A DNA stretch of 64,000 nucleotides from Paenibacillus sp. UNC451MF (GCF_000686845.1 NZ_JMLS01000003.1:124001-188000), one strand, 5' to 3'. Shown: positions 53,425 to 62,794, numbered from the stretch's first letter. Notes: generated by a model from the sequence alone, not told the origin. Translations and numbers: made by a program.

Positions 53425-55158
53425 ATGAACACGAATGAGCTAAAACAAATTCCTGATACCCTTATGTTAGAGGAGCGAGCGGGACACGTTCTTGGAGCCA
53501 TCATAGGTATGGCGGATGAGGATCATGGGTATATTCCATTTTTCGCAGCGAATTTAATGGAGCAACCGGCTTATTTAACGCATGGAGACTGGGATTACGG
53601 TTCAAGTCATGGACGATTAATCGATGCGCTCATCTTGGCCAGACATATGACCGGGGATGAAAGAGGGAGGGACATTGAGGCCAAATATCGGGAAAACTTC
53701 TTGGGCTTCTTTAAAGAAGACGGCCTAAGCTACCGGTTGAAAAATCCGAAAGCACCTTGGGAGCCAACTGCGAATTTAATTGATCAACGCGCGGTTATTC
53801 TCGCCTTAACTTCATGGTATATGTCGACCGGGGATCGCCAAATCAAGCAGGTTGCAGACAAACATGTAGCCGCACTCAAAAGAATTGCAATCAAAGAAAG
53901 AGATGTCTGGTATTACCCGGCATCTGAATACACCGTAAACGGTTGGCCTTCCGCCAATGCGGTTCAACTTAGGCTAGCACCAGATCCTGCTGCATTCAGC
54001 GGAAGACTGATCATGCCGCTTTTGAAATACTACGAATTGACGGGGAACTCCGATGCATATGAGCTATGTCAATATTTTACGGCATTAATCATTCGTCGCA
54101 GCGGAGTATTTAACCCAGATGGCAGCTTCAATGACTCTCTCGCTTATCGTAGCGGACATTTTCATACCCGAATCGGAACACTGGATGCATTAGCTCGTTA
54201 TGCTTGGCACACCCGTGATGCCTCCATCACCCATTTTGTCAAGAAGAGCTATGATTGGGCTCTTACTTGGTCCACTGCTTTTGGATGGACTCCCGGAGAC
54301 ATACACGATCAGGCTTTTGAGCATGAAACATGCTCTTTAGTCGATCTAATTTCAACTGGGATTACTCTAGCTCTAAGTGGCTATACCGAGTATTGGGGCG
54401 TCGTTGAACGGTTCTTACGCAACCACTTGACCGAATCGCAGCTGCTTAACCTGGACTGGGTCGTTGATTCTGATAACAAGGCAAATGATGATGTTGGTTT
54501 AAAATCTTACTTTAAAGTGGCTAATAGGACGCGAGGTGCGTTTGCTGGGTATTCCGCTCCGAATGATTTTTGCTGCGATGTGAGTGGGGGCAGGGGGCAT
54601 ACAAGCGACTTGCAAACATGCTGCATCGGTTCGGGAACGCGAGGACTGTTTATGGGCTGGAGCAATACCATTACGGAACATAATGGCACGGTAAGCGTGA
54701 ACTTTTTACTCAATCGTGGCTCTCGCTGGCTGGATGTAAGCAGCCATCTTCCGCATGAGGGCCGAGTAGATTTGGAAATTCATCAGAATGTGTCGAGGTT
54801 GTTGATTCGTATCCCTGAATGGGCTGGTTATGCGAAAGTATTGATTCGACGCGAGCAAGGAGGCACTGTGCGGACTCAAGCTGGGAGCGATCCAAGCATA
54901 TGGGTAAATCAAAGATTTCTTAACTTGGGGGGAGCGCAAGAAGGCGAGAAAATTACTGTGACATTCCCAGTAAGCCAACGTCAGACGGTTGAAAAAGCGG
55001 TAGGTGAGGAGTTCATTACTCAGTGGCGTGGAGACGATGTGATTCATCTGAGTCCTGGAGGGACACATCATCCTTTTTACAATCATCGTCAAATAGGGAA
55101 TCAAGCGCCTATGAAATCAGGACAATATCGCAGGCTGGAGAAGGAGTTCTATTGGTAA
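53425..55158 (+). CDS. GH127-like beta-L-arabinofuranosidase
   Basis: 577 residues, slightly short for the family, no signal peptide. The (alpha/alpha)6 barrel holds the Glu-Thr-Cys motif of GH127 (FEHETCSLVD, Glu about 301, Cys about 303) and the adjacent Cys pair CCIGSG (about 399-400). In characterised members these residues bind zinc, and one Cys is the nucleophile. The C-terminal beta-sandwich is recognisable (LLIRIPEWAGYAKVLI). Substrate would be beta-L-arabinofuranosides or related pectic sugars; other specificities exist in the wider DUF1680 clan. The ATG at 53425 has AAAAGGAGAG about 9 nt upstream. It is in the same unit as the FtsX permease, 50 bp downstream. Confidence 0.82.
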   Translation: MNTNELKQIPDTLMLEERAGHVLGAIIGMADEDHGYIPFFAANLMEQPAYLTHGDWDYGSSHGRLIDALILARHMTGDERGRDIEAKYRENFLGFFKEDGLSYRLKNPKAPWEPTANLIDQRAVILALTSWYMSTGDRQIKQVADKHVAALKRIAIKERDVWYYPASEYTVNGWPSANAVQLRLAPDPAAFSGRLIMPLLKYYELTGNSDAYELCQYFTALIIRRSGVFNPDGSFNDSLAYRSGHFHTRIGTLDALARYAWHTRDASITHFVKKSYDWALTWSTAFGWTPGDIHDQAFEHETCSLVDLISTGITLALSGYTEYWGVVERFLRNHLTESQLLNLDWVVDSDNKANDDVGLKSYFKVANRTRGAFAGYSAPNDFCCDVSGGRGHTSDLQTCCIGSGTRGLFMGWSNTITEHNGTVSVNFLLNRGSRWLDVSSHLPHEGRVDLEIHQNVSRLLIRIPEWAGYAKVLIRREQGGTVRTQAGSDPSIWVNQRFLNLGGAQEGEKITVTFPVSQRQTVEKAVGEEFITQWRGDDVIHLSPGGTHHPFYNHRQIGNQAPMKSGQYRRLEKEFYW

Positions 55159-55171
55159 TAAGCAAGATGTG

Positions 55172-55207
55172 GACAGCCGTCTGCTGCGAAAGGGCGGCTG
55201 TCTTCTT
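55172..55207 (+). terminator. Intrinsic terminator
   Basis: GACAGCCG at 55172-55179 pairs perfectly with CGGCTGTC at 55195-55202, followed by TTCTTA, 13 bp after the GH127 gene. Confidence 0.7.
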
Positions 55208-55244
55208 ACTATAAGATTCAACGGTTCATTCAGGAAAACATATG

Positions 55245-55295
55245 CCTATAAATTAGCTGTTAATCCCCTATAACGCAAATTCGTTTTCATACTAT
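55245..55295 (+). promoter_or_regulatory. Candidate promoter of the shared CCTATA/TTTCRTANTA class
   Basis: CCTATA at 55245-55250 and 55267-55272 (22 bp apart), a 17-bp spacer, then TTTCATACTAT with the -10-like TACTAT at 55290-55295. Just downstream an inverted repeat TAATAAC (55301-55307) / GTTATTA (55319-55325) would sit at the predicted transcript start. The ~140-nt leader holds nothing else that I recognise. Confidence 0.65.
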
Positions 55296-55443
55296 TTTAT
55301 TAATAACAGAAGGCACTCGTTATTAAAACGATGCTATGAAGCGATATGGAGTCATTGGGGGTGATCAGATTGAAGTCATGATTCATGTAGTCCAGAGGGA
55401 TTTATAAAAATGGTTTCTAAATCAAAGAAGGAAGGTGTGTTGT

Positions 55444-58400
55444 ATGAACAACAAATACATCGCATGTGCAGTATCTTTGTTCCTTTTGTCGACATCGGTT
55501 TTACCGCTTGCTTACGCAGAGAATGAAGCTGCAAAAGTAACGGCAGATGAAGCTAAAGCAATAAAAACGTCCGATGATTACGAAGATCTAAAAATGATGC
55601 CCCAGGATTTGAAGGACAAGTTTGATCTCTTTATTAAAGGCGGTGTCCTGAAACCGGAATCGGAGAACACTTACGGATTTAACCTGCCGGTTACCCGAGA
55701 TGATTTCGTTCAGGCGTCAAGAATCATTTTCTCCGGAGATGAAAATAAAGCGCTTACAGATGAATATGTGGAATCTTTTAGAGCACTGGGGCTTATCAAT
55801 GAAGATGGAATGGCGGTTGATCCGACAACATTCGTAAGCCGGCAGGATCTTGCCAAATTCTTGATTTACGGGCTCGGCAAGGTAGATGAAGCAAGAAATG
55901 TTACACCGATCACGGATGATAGTGTCCGAGATGAGGATAAGGTGGATAAAGCGGCAAGCCGATTTGTCACACTTGCTTTGCAGTTGAAGATTATGCAGAA
56001 TCTCGATGATAGTCGTTTTCACGGTACGGACCGGGTTGTTACCCGCAGAACACTGGTAGAGTCCGCTTTTGAAACACGAAAGGTTCTGGGGGGGCAAAGC
56101 GAAACGAGCAAAGTGACTATCACAGAGGCAAAAGCAACCGGGGCACGCAAAGTATCGGTGACCTTTGAAACTGCGGTAGATGCGGTAAATGCAGCTAAAG
56201 CCATTTTATCCGTCAAGAAAGATGGCAGCGCTATCTTAGGAACAACGGAATGGTCTGCAGATAAAAAAAGTGCGACTATAATATTGGAGACAAAATTGAC
56301 GAAAGGAAGCTATAGCGTTGAATTGTCGGGGGTGGATGAAGCAGCCGTATTAAAAAAGACAGCGGATTTTTCAGTGGAGGATGAAACAATCAAAGAACTC
56401 AAATTTACGAATTCATCGGACCAATTGGCCCGCTCGAAGGTGATCGTTGATTTTAAGCAGATAAACCAATACGGAGAACAAACTAATCTCCCTGCTGCAG
56501 CTTTTGATATTAGAGTCAACTCAGGAATCGGCATGCAATATGTACCGGGCCAACAATCCTTTAGGCTTGATCTAAGCCAAGAAAGACGTGGTTCTGCCGT
56601 TTTTATCTCCATATATGATAGACAGCATAATTTGACGGTAAGCAAGAATTTCACGGTCGGAGACCGGGTTTTTGTCTCAAAGATCGAATTGGGCAAACTG
56701 ATTTATAAAGACAATAAGCAGCTGCAGCCGGGGGGGAAAGTGTACTTACCCTTTAAGGCGTATGATCAATATGGATGTCTCGTTGATGATGTCGAGGAAT
56801 TGGACCGAGGGATTATTACAAGATTTGAAGGCGAATCGCTCTTTGAAAATGTTAAGAACAAGGTATTCGTCGACTACGATAATGACAATTACCCTGAGCT
56901 GGAGCTCGTTGCCAGGGACGATTTCGACAAAGACAAGGGCACTACCCTGAATTTAATGGCATTAGGCTCCGGTGAGACTGTTAAGCAAGAGATTGCCGTG
57001 TTCGCCCCCAAACAAGCAGCTAGTCTTAAAATCGCGGATTTAACCTCCCAATTGGCAGAGGGGGATGCGGACGTAGGGATCACTTTGGAAATAAGAGATG
57101 CCGAAGGGTATAGTTTTACAGCAGATGAAATCGCAGCATTATATAATGCGGGACAGATTCAAGTGCGGAGTACTGGAGTCTTTAAATTGGGGTCTATTGC
57201 TGACGGCGAAACGATTGGCCTAAGCGGATCCAACAAGGGCAAGGTGGTCGTTCAAGCCACAAAAACTGGATCAGCGTCAATCGACGTATTGTTGAAGGAT
57301 TCCAATCAAAGGGCAACAGCTGAGTATACAATTCAGTCTGCGCGAGTGGCCGAAAGCTTAGAGAAGTCAGGGTTCGAACCGGCAGAAACAATCACGGTAA
57401 TACAAGGAGTAACAGATCCTATTAAAACTATAAAATACGCTATCAAAGACCAATATGATTCAGAATTTAAGACCGCCCCCGATGAATATCAAGTAGAATT
57501 CAGGCTCCAAAAAGTAAGTGGAGAAGCAGGTGCATTTACGGGAAACTTTAATGGAAACACGAAGCTTCAGCTGAATGACGCGAATCCTACCATAAGAGTA
57601 AAAGCAAGCCAAGTTAGCAATAATAGTATTTTTTTGATGGCGGATGCCAAAAAACTGGGTGTTTATAAAGTGGTCACGACATTGTTAAAAGCAAAGAGAG
57701 ATCCTAAGGAGGCCGATCCAACTAAATGGCCTATTCAAACGGAGCTCCAAACCATATCGGCACAGGCACAAAGCTACACGTTAAAGGAAATTGATGAGGA
57801 TTTGACCTACTTTGTAAAATCGGATACGAGCTTGTTTGCCGTTGGAAAATATCTTGTAGACCATGGTTTGCTAGATAACAAAAATAATAATTCTAGAAAA
57901 GATAAAAAAGCTACCCAGGAGGATGGGGAGTATATATTTAAAAACAAGCCTGAAATGGCAAACAAAGGAATTGAAGTTGCTGCCAAAGATAAACTAGGAA
58001 ATGAAATCACTTTCCCCAAAGGCTCTGCCCCAGTGATTACAAGAGTGAGTTTCACCAATACGAATCTGTTTGCGCTCGACAAACCTGATAATCCAACCAA
58101 GATCGTCGGACTGAATCCGGGAAGCACGGATGCCATACTTATCGTGAATACACCGGTCGGTACAAAAATCGTAAAAGCCAATTTTAGTTCATTTGCTTCC
58201 GAATTGGAATTCAGGGAATTAAAGATGGGGGGGACGCTTAAGGAGAATTCGGTGACGAACGTTGACCCCAAAGCCATTGATGGCCGCTATATTTGGGATG
58301 ATAAGCTGGTTAAACAGGTTACAGTAACCGATACGACTAACAATAGCTTTACGAACAAAGCGGATTTTGATAAAGGCACTCAAAGTACCTCACTTACACC

Positions 58401-58626
58401 ATTCATAGGAATATTCGGAGTATCTCTTACTATTAAGGATATTACCTATAAACCAGGAACAAAAGAGGAGGATAAGGACACTTTCTACATGACGGATGAT
58501 TATAAGGTCGTATTTAAACCGAAGAGCGGAGTTTATGACGCTAGTAAAGTGAATTTGCAAAGCTTTACAATTGTTGGCGACGGTCCAAATAATAAGCCTA
58601 AAAATTTCATCTTTAGTGTGAAATAG
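55444..58626 (+). CDS. Large SLH-like surface protein (1060 aa)
   Basis: Signal peptide about 1-26 (ending LAYAEN). Residues about 40-215 are SLH-like and paralogous to the start of the SLH protein at 47822 (both have a DLK-MPQDLK/LPQDLK, KFD-GGV pattern, then SRQDLAKFLIYGLGK here). The SLH TRAE motif is degenerate (TRDD, SRQD). The rest is a chain of beta-rich, Ig-like segments without recognised catalytic motifs, for example VTITEAKATGARKVSVTFE and WSADKKSATIILE, and Big-like strands up to the C-terminus VGDGPNNKPKNFIFSV. No LPXTG sorting signal. The ATG at 55444 has AAGGAAGG upstream. Likely an S-layer-associated structural or adhesion protein. Confidence 0.8.
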   Translation: MNNKYIACAVSLFLLSTSVLPLAYAENEAAKVTADEAKAIKTSDDYEDLKMMPQDLKDKFDLFIKGGVLKPESENTYGFNLPVTRDDFVQASRIIFSGDENKALTDEYVESFRALGLINEDGMAVDPTTFVSRQDLAKFLIYGLGKVDEARNVTPITDDSVRDEDKVDKAASRFVTLALQLKIMQNLDDSRFHGTDRVVTRRTLVESAFETRKVLGGQSETSKVTITEAKATGARKVSVTFETAVDAVNAAKAILSVKKDGSAILGTTEWSADKKSATIILETKLTKGSYSVELSGVDEAAVLKKTADFSVEDETIKELKFTNSSDQLARSKVIVDFKQINQYGEQTNLPAAAFDIRVNSGIGMQYVPGQQSFRLDLSQERRGSAVFISIYDRQHNLTVSKNFTVGDRVFVSKIELGKLIYKDNKQLQPGGKVYLPFKAYDQYGCLVDDVEELDRGIITRFEGESLFENVKNKVFVDYDNDNYPELELVARDDFDKDKGTTLNLMALGSGETVKQEIAVFAPKQAASLKIADLTSQLAEGDADVGITLEIRDAEGYSFTADEIAALYNAGQIQVRSTGVFKLGSIADGETIGLSGSNKGKVVVQATKTGSASIDVLLKDSNQRATAEYTIQSARVAESLEKSGFEPAETITVIQGVTDPIKTIKYAIKDQYDSEFKTAPDEYQVEFRLQKVSGEAGAFTGNFNGNTKLQLNDANPTIRVKASQVSNNSIFLMADAKKLGVYKVVTTLLKAKRDPKEADPTKWPIQTELQTISAQAQSYTLKEIDEDLTYFVKSDTSLFAVGKYLVDHGLLDNKNNNSRKDKKATQEDGEYIFKNKPEMANKGIEVAAKDKLGNEITFPKGSAPVITRVSFTNTNLFALDKPDNPTKIVGLNPGSTDAILIVNTPVGTKIVKANFSSFASELEFRELKMGGTLKENSVTNVDPKAIDGRYIWDDKLVKQVTVTDTTNNSFTNKADFDKGTQSTSLTPFIGIFGVSLTIKDITYKPGTKEEDKDTFYMTDDYKVVFKPKSGVYDASKVNLQSFTIVGDGPNNKPKNFIFSVK

Positions 58627-58632
58627 TTTGCT

Positions 58633-58666
58633 AAGCCTTTGCCGAGACTTCGGCAGAGGCCTTTTT
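58633..58666 (+). terminator. Intrinsic terminator
   Basis: AAGCCT-TGCCGA pairs with TCGGCA-AGGCCTT around GACT and runs into TTTTT, directly after the large surface-protein gene. Confidence 0.8.
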
Positions 58667-58773
58667 AATACTACAAGGTTTCGGCTAAATCAGCCTATAA
58701 TCAAGATCGGATTTACTAATTTATTGCATTCGCCCATTTTGTATACTTTAGAGAAGATGGGAGGTAGAACAAC

Positions 58774-60084
58774 TTGGCAAGAAAAAGATATGTTATCTGC
58801 GGTGTCAGCACCAGAGCGAACGGAATGTTTATCAGCTCCATGCTGGATACATTCCAGCCTTATTGTGAAATTGTTGGGCTGCTCGACTCGGATCCGGCCA
58901 GGTTCGCCAACTGCTTCCGCAAGTTTCCTTCACTAAGCGGGCTGCCTGTGTATGCTCCCGAGCAATTCGAACGGATGATAGAGGAAACGAAACCGGATGT
59001 TGTGATTGTAGCGGGTGCTGATCACAGCCACGCCGATTATATTGTGCAAGGCCTGGAACATCATCTGGATGTTATTTCGGAGAAGCCCATGGTAACGACT
59101 GGAAAGGATTGCAAGCGCGTTTTGGATGCGCAGAATAACAGCAGGGGAAGGCTGTACGTTGCTTTTAATTATCGCTACTCCCCCATTCATACTAAAATCA
59201 AAGAAATCATCCTAGAAGGTAAAATCGGTAAAATCACTTCAATTGATTTGAACTGGTACCTCGATACGTATCACGGTGCAAGCTACTTTAAACGCTGGAA
59301 CCGCAAAAGATTGCACTCCGGCGGCTTGTCCGTTCATAAAAGTACGCATCATATCGATCTGATCAATTGGTGGATTGATCAGAAGCCTATCGAGGCCTTC
59401 GCCTATGGGGCCCTTAACTATTTTGGTCCCGAAGGTGAGCTCAACCCCGCCAAAGAAGACGGACGCTTTTGTGGAACCTGTCGTCTGAAACATAATTGTA
59501 CTTATTTCATGCGATGGTCCACACGAAGTAAAGAGATTGTACCCGAAGACGATCATTTGACTCAAATCGATAAGAAGCCGAGTGCTTATAACGGATATCG
59601 GGCAGACGGCTGTATTTTTGATTCGGAGATTGATATTGAGGATACATATGCAGCTGTCATCAAGTATGATAAGGGCGCAATACTCAGCTACTCGGTCAAT
59701 TTTTCGCTGCCGTATGAAGGATACCGATTAGCTATTAACGGGACCAAAGGGAGAATTGAAACTCAGGAAGTCATGTCCAAGAGGGCTTCTTATCACGTAC
59801 CTGAGCAAACGATTGATTACTTCCCTTTATTCGGGGGAAAAGAAACAATCCATGTAGTTCCTCGTGCAGGAGGTCATGGTGGGGGTGACCCGCTGCTCTT
59901 GGAAGATTTATTCCTGGGTGCCGATCCGCTTCGTGCTTATGATATTATGGCTGGTGCTGAAGCAGGAGCTTATTCAGTACTGACCGGTGAGGCTATCTGG
60001 AAGTCGGCCCAATCGGGCGTTCCGATACGCATAACAGACCTGCTGGTCTCACAAGAGCCGGAACAAGCAGAATATTCTAAATGA
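58774..60084 (+). CDS. Gfo/Idh/MocA-family oxidoreductase with Cys cluster
   Basis: 436 residues. N-terminal Rossmann domain (RYVICGVSTRANGMFISSML is an unusual glycine motif), EKP motif SEKPMVT with Lys about 104, and substrate-side HKSTHHIDLINWW. An insertion carries four cysteines, C233, C236, C242 (CGTCRLKHNC) and C280 (DGCIFD), possibly for zinc or iron-sulfur binding. The TTG start has GGAGGT 7-8 nt upstream. A lone CCTATA box at 58694-58699 lies upstream. It overlaps the next gene by 4 nt. It probably oxidises a released sugar or sugar acid; the substrate is unknown. Confidence 0.85.
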   Translation: MARKRYVICGVSTRANGMFISSMLDTFQPYCEIVGLLDSDPARFANCFRKFPSLSGLPVYAPEQFERMIEETKPDVVIVAGADHSHADYIVQGLEHHLDVISEKPMVTTGKDCKRVLDAQNNSRGRLYVAFNYRYSPIHTKIKEIILEGKIGKITSIDLNWYLDTYHGASYFKRWNRKRLHSGGLSVHKSTHHIDLINWWIDQKPIEAFAYGALNYFGPEGELNPAKEDGRFCGTCRLKHNCTYFMRWSTRSKEIVPEDDHLTQIDKKPSAYNGYRADGCIFDSEIDIEDTYAAVIKYDKGAILSYSVNFSLPYEGYRLAINGTKGRIETQEVMSKRASYHVPEQTIDYFPLFGGKETIHVVPRAGGHGGGDPLLLEDLFLGADPLRAYDIMAGAEAGAYSVLTGEAIWKSAQSGVPIRITDLLVSQEPEQAEYSK

Positions 60085-62096
60085 TCGAAAGGGGAAAAAG
60101 GGAAGTGTATGATAAATTGGAAAATGTGGGCATCGCCCACTTCGACGTAAAAAGTCAGCTGCCAAGATGGGTTTATGAATCGGCCATGCGTGCAGCAAAA
60201 AAGGGAGAGGAAGCACGCTCGGCTATTAAAGACAAGCAAGCACTAGCGCAGCGACAGCAAGAAATTCGTGAAGGATTGGAGCGATGCATAGGCGGTATGC
60301 CTCCATGTAATACTCCGTTGAATTCGCAACTCATGGGTACGGTTATAGGGAACGGATTGCGCATAGAGAAAATCATCTTTGAACCGAGACCTCAAGCCTA
60401 TGCCACAGCTAATGTGTACATTCCTGATGACGTAACGGCACCAAGGGGGGCAGTACTGCTCTTATGCGGACATCGCGAACAGGCCAAGCACTGTGACGAA
60501 TATCAAACGGTATGCCATTACCTGGTACATGCCGGATTGATCGTCATGGCCTTGGACCCAGTAGGACAGGGGGAACGATTCGGCTACTACGATCCCGAGA
60601 CGAAACAAGCCCCGATGACTAGCGTAACTGAGCATGAGAACGTCGGTCGCCAATGCATGCCGTTGGGAGATAGCCTTGCACGATATATGCTCCATGATGC
60701 TGTGCGGGCTATTGATTATTTATGTACAAGGCCGGATGTGGATCCGAATCGCATTGGGGTAACCGGGCATTCAGGTGGAGGTACGCAAACCTCTCTTATG
60801 ATGATGTATGACACGCGAATCGCTGCAGCCGCACCTGGTGGGTTCATCATGAACCGTCCATACTTTTTACTTACCGGCAAGGCACAGGATGCAGAGCAAA
60901 AATGGCCTGGCTTCTCTGCATACGGTTTCGATCATGAGGACATCGTGCTGGCAATGGCACCACGTCCCGTCCTTGTACTTGCTACAACCTACGATTCGGT
61001 TCCTATTGAAGGGCCACGACATAACATAGCTATTAACCGCCGATTTTGGGAAATGCATGGCCGCAGCAACGACCTGAGCATTTTTGAAGATGAAAATGTT
61101 CACCGATTTACACTACCGCTGGCTCGGGCTGCTGCAGCTTTTTTTTCCAAACATTTATTGAGCTGCGCTGTAACGCCATCGGATGATCAAATCCAATTGA
61201 TTCCTAACGATCAGCTTTGGTGTACGCGCAGCGGTCAAGTCATCGGCGAAATGCCGCATGCCAAGAGCGTATTTGCAGAAAATGTGCAAAGACTCGCAGA
61301 GTTCGAGAATATTCGCCAGTCGGTTTCCGATATCGAACGAAAAAACCGAGCCATGGCATGGCTCAAGAAAACCGTATTTTATAACAGACAGAATTGCGAC
61401 CTCAATCCCCGCCCGTCCGGAGGTGGAGAAGTAGAGCATCTATGGGTACTTCGTCAGATTTGGTGGAGTCAGCCGGGATTGTTGAATCATGCTCTGCAAT
61501 TTTATGATTCAAAGCTGCATGGACAAAGGCTTCCTGTCACTATTGGAGTTTGGGATGGGGGGACAAGCCAGCTTGAAACACATGCGCAATGGATTGAGGA
61601 AACATGTGCTTCTGGTCGAATAGCCATGGTGTTAAATCCAACAGGGATAGGGCCTCTTCTGCCTCATCTGAATTCGTCAACGGATAAGCCGTTTAAACGA
61701 TTTGGCATTATGGATAGACATACGGACGAAATGATGTGGCTTGGAGATAGTATGGCTGCCATACGAACTTACGATGTATTGCGGGCTATCCAATTAATGT
61801 TTGTAATGAAAAATATCGATTCCAGTGACATCCGTCTTTATGGAAGCGGGCGGTATGCGATGTATGCCGGTTTAGCGGCTTTATTGGACTCGAGAGTAGG
61901 CAGTATCCGATTGGAGAACTGCATGAGCAGCATCGCTGACTGGATAAAAGAACCTTTTTACGATGAAACGGATTCGTTAAGCTTTATTATTCCTGGAATG
62001 CTTCGTCATTTGGATCTTCCAGATGTATATAAATGGCTTAAGGATGATAGACGGCTGTCCGATGTTGAGCTTTTAATAAGCCATTCGGCAAGCTAA
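60081..62096 (+). CDS. Double alpha/beta-hydrolase, acetyl-xylan-esterase-like
   Basis: 671 residues, about twice a normal hydrolase. The first half has a full triad: Ser about 231 (GHSGGGTQT), Asp about 305 (ATTYDSVPIEG) and His about 341 (ENVHRFTLP). The second half (about 430-671) repeats the fold, but the nucleophile elbow reads YGSGRYAMYAG, lacking the Ser-centred GxSxG. It is probably a non-catalytic partner domain. No signal peptide. ATGA overlap with the dehydrogenase; a GTG at 60105 with a GA-rich site upstream is an alternative start. A deacylase of sugar esters is the best guess. Confidence 0.75.
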   Translation: MIERGKREVYDKLENVGIAHFDVKSQLPRWVYESAMRAAKKGEEARSAIKDKQALAQRQQEIREGLERCIGGMPPCNTPLNSQLMGTVIGNGLRIEKIIFEPRPQAYATANVYIPDDVTAPRGAVLLLCGHREQAKHCDEYQTVCHYLVHAGLIVMALDPVGQGERFGYYDPETKQAPMTSVTEHENVGRQCMPLGDSLARYMLHDAVRAIDYLCTRPDVDPNRIGVTGHSGGGTQTSLMMMYDTRIAAAAPGGFIMNRPYFLLTGKAQDAEQKWPGFSAYGFDHEDIVLAMAPRPVLVLATTYDSVPIEGPRHNIAINRRFWEMHGRSNDLSIFEDENVHRFTLPLARAAAAFFSKHLLSCAVTPSDDQIQLIPNDQLWCTRSGQVIGEMPHAKSVFAENVQRLAEFENIRQSVSDIERKNRAMAWLKKTVFYNRQNCDLNPRPSGGGEVEHLWVLRQIWWSQPGLLNHALQFYDSKLHGQRLPVTIGVWDGGTSQLETHAQWIEETCASGRIAMVLNPTGIGPLLPHLNSSTDKPFKRFGIMDRHTDEMMWLGDSMAAIRTYDVLRAIQLMFVMKNIDSSDIRLYGSGRYAMYAGLAALLDSRVGSIRLENCMSSIADWIKEPFYDETDSLSFIIPGMLRHLDLPDVYKWLKDDRRLSDVELLISHSAS

Positions 62097-62116
62097 GCGA
62101 AAGGGAGGAAGTCTAT

Positions 62117-62794
62117 ATGGCTACTGTAGTTGCAATATATACAGGACAAGGATTGGCGGAACGTATTCAACCGATATTTCGGGAAGAAATGCCGGGCAGC
62201 CGATTAGTTAGTATTATCGATGACAGTATTATTGCTGATGTGATTCAGAATGGTAAGGTTGTCCCTTCGGTAAGGCGTAGGCTTGTGCAATATTATCGCC
62301 ATGCTGAAGAGATTGGGGCAGATGTCATTCTTAATACTTGTTCATCGGTAGGAGAAGTAGCGGATTGGGCAAGACCTATGATCGATATTCCCATTATAAA
62401 AATTGATGAAGCTATGGCTTCGCAGGCGACTTGGCAGTTTCATAACATAGGGGTATTAGCCACTCTGCCTACGACTTTGGACCCGACTAAACGGTTGCTG
62501 CATAAAGAGGCCCAAAGGCAGAATCGTGTCGTTAATGTAGTAGATGCACTAGCCGAGGGGGCGTACCAAGCACTGGTAGCTGGACAGCCGGAGGAGCACG
62601 ATCGCTTAATTCTTGAAGCTGCCAAATCGGTAGCACAGCATGTGGATGTCCTTGTGTTGGCACAAGGCTCGATGGTCAGGATGGAAGAAGCGCTGAAGCA
62701 GGTTACAGGTCTTCCTGTTTATTCGAGTCCACGTTTAGGCGTAATGGCAGTTAGAACCGAGCTGGAACGATTGGGGAAGGTGGCCATACCGTGA
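62117..62794 (+). CDS. Aspartate/glutamate-racemase-family protein, single-Cys variant
   Basis: 225 residues. The first catalytic-type Cys is present (LNTCSSVGE, about residue 76), but the second-half motif, normally around a Cys, reads VLVLAQGSMVRM with Gln/Gly in its place. Two-Cys racemases use both residues, so ordinary racemisation is doubtful. Single-Cys relatives include decarboxylase- and isomerase-type enzymes. It is coupled by a GTGA overlap to the RuBisCO-like gene, suggesting that the two act on the same sugar-acid intermediate. AAGGGAGG precedes the ATG. Confidence 0.75.
   Translation: MATVVAIYTGQGLAERIQPIFREEMPGSRLVSIIDDSIIADVIQNGKVVPSVRRRLVQYYRHAEEIGADVILNTCSSVGEVADWARPMIDIPIIKIDEAMASQATWQFHNIGVLATLPTTLDPTKRLLHKEAQRQNRVVNVVDALAEGAYQALVAGQPEEHDRLILEAAKSVAQHVDVLVLAQGSMVRMEEALKQVTGLPVYSSPRLGVMAVRTELERLGKVAIP

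Noticed and set aside
58724-58747. Standard -35/-10 promoter (TTGCAT, TATACT) before the 58774 gene
   Set aside because: The spacer is only 12 bp, too short for a housekeeping promoter.
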